Translations under genes and position numbers: made by a program
NCBI GenBank assembly: GCA_023252395.1
Contig: JAJPDY010000104.1
Location: 1-5,028 of the forward strand
Direction: 5' to 3'
Source: Nitrososphaera sp.
Lineage (GTDB): Archaea > Thermoproteota > Nitrososphaeria > Nitrososphaerales > Nitrososphaeraceae
Length of the DNA: 5,028 bases
The notes under the pieces: model-generated
Told to the model about the DNA's origin: nothing
Databases searched by the model: none
The model's input: the letters and a program-made list of their open reading frames with translations, nothing else
Shown here: positions 4,694 to 5,028 of the stretch, piece by piece
Layout: each line of letters starts with the position of its first letter
Position numbering within the stretch: the stretch's first letter is position 1

Positions 4694-5028
4694 GTGACAG
4701 ACTTTTCCAAGGCTGTGGCCGGCTGCATCGCCAACTGGGGCAGAGAAGCTGCTGCCTGTAACGGCAGCGCAGAGTGCCTGGAGCGCTCTGCAAAACAGCT
4801 GAGGGAATGCCTCGACTCGGCATTTCCAGATTCGAAAAAAGTCGAGCTTGAAAGCGACAAGGTGAACTACATGCTGTCGTCAGTGTTCTTCCTTGCAAAC
4901 AGGCTGTCAAAGGCAAGCCAGGGGCTTGCAGAATTTGACAGAGTGATGAACAGCATCGAAAAGGTAAGCAAGGCCAGCCTTGACAGCAAGGAAAACAAGC
5001 AGCTCTACTCAAAATTCCACAAAGAGCT
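4694..5028 (+). CDS. Unrecognised helical protein with a twin Cx10C motif, 3' end outside window
   Basis: I do not recognise this protein; 111 codons are visible and it runs off the right edge. The frame opens after an in-frame TGA at 4652 and contains no ATG or TTG before GTG 4694, so GTG is the likely start. It has no signal peptide, so it is probably cytoplasmic. The N-terminal part holds four cysteines in a symmetric pattern, C11-x10-C22-x5-C28-x10-C39, on two predicted helices joined by a short NGSAE turn. That geometry resembles a disulfide-pinned or metal-binding helical hairpin. The remainder (50-111) is charged and helical, including an FFLANRLSKASQGLAEF segment. Codon use resembles the neighbours, and the reading frame stays open across a GC-moderate region with no shadow features. 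It follows the translin gene by 34 bp. Coding status is well supported; function is unknown. Confidence 0.75.
   Translation, partial: MTDFSKAVAGCIANWGREAAACNGSAECLERSAKQLRECLDSAFPDSKKVELESDKVNYMLSSVFFLANRLSKASQGLAEFDRVMNSIEKVSKASLDSKENKQLYSKFHKE

Noticed and set aside
4515..5012. A 165-codon reverse-strand open frame overlapping the translin and twin Cx10C genes.
   Set aside because: It straddles the end of the well-supported translin gene, its translation is rich in Cys, Ser and Leu with no recognisable domain, and the forward frame better resembles a real protein.

Overview
The window looks like chromosomal DNA from an archaeon, most likely an ammonia-oxidising Nitrososphaeria (Thaumarchaeota) of the Nitrososphaera type. 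This is inferred from gene content: an archaeal Hjc Holliday-junction resolvase, an archaeal translin/TRAX homologue, a secreted subtilase, and a secreted thermonuclease with a beta-sandwich N-domain. It also fits coding DNA of intermediate G+C with AT-rich promoters, and T/A-rich TATA-like elements about 27 bp before most start codons, as expected for leaderless archaeal mRNAs. No rRNA, tRNA, CRISPR array or mobile element was seen.

Layout, left to right. A secreted subtilisin-like protease (I9 propeptide plus S8 domain) runs leftwards from a TTG start at 1046 and leaves the window at base 1. A divergent, AT-rich, inverted-repeat-bearing intergenic region (1047-1299) separates it from a GlmU-like left-handed beta-helix acyltransferase whose nucleotidyltransferase half is degenerate and shortened (probable start TTG 1300; stop 2187). 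It is followed, 34 bp on and with its own putative TATA box, by a secreted staphylococcal-nuclease-type thermonuclease (2222-3001). This converges on a leftward two-gene unit, hjc then a cyclophilin-like-fold protein (3963 down to 2998). The two converging stop codons share the tetramer CTAG. An 81-bp divergent promoter region (3964-4044) separates hjc from a rightward translin/TRAX-family gene with the complete C3PO-type acidic catalytic triad (4045-4659). A rightward gene follows (GTG 4694, running off the right edge) for an unrecognised protein with a symmetric twin Cx10C cysteine pattern.

How the genes fit together. The protease and the thermonuclease both carry signal peptides and would degrade protein and nucleic acid outside the cytoplasm. 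The hjc/cyclophilin-like pair and the translin gene are cytoplasmic, concern DNA recombination and RNA processing respectively, and share a divergent promoter region. Three different nuclease families lie within about 2.4 kb, but nothing shows they act in one pathway. The parts least explained by known families are the twin Cx10C protein, the C-terminal extension of Hjc, and the reduced nucleotidyltransferase domain on the beta-helix enzyme. I found no clear novel multi-gene system.
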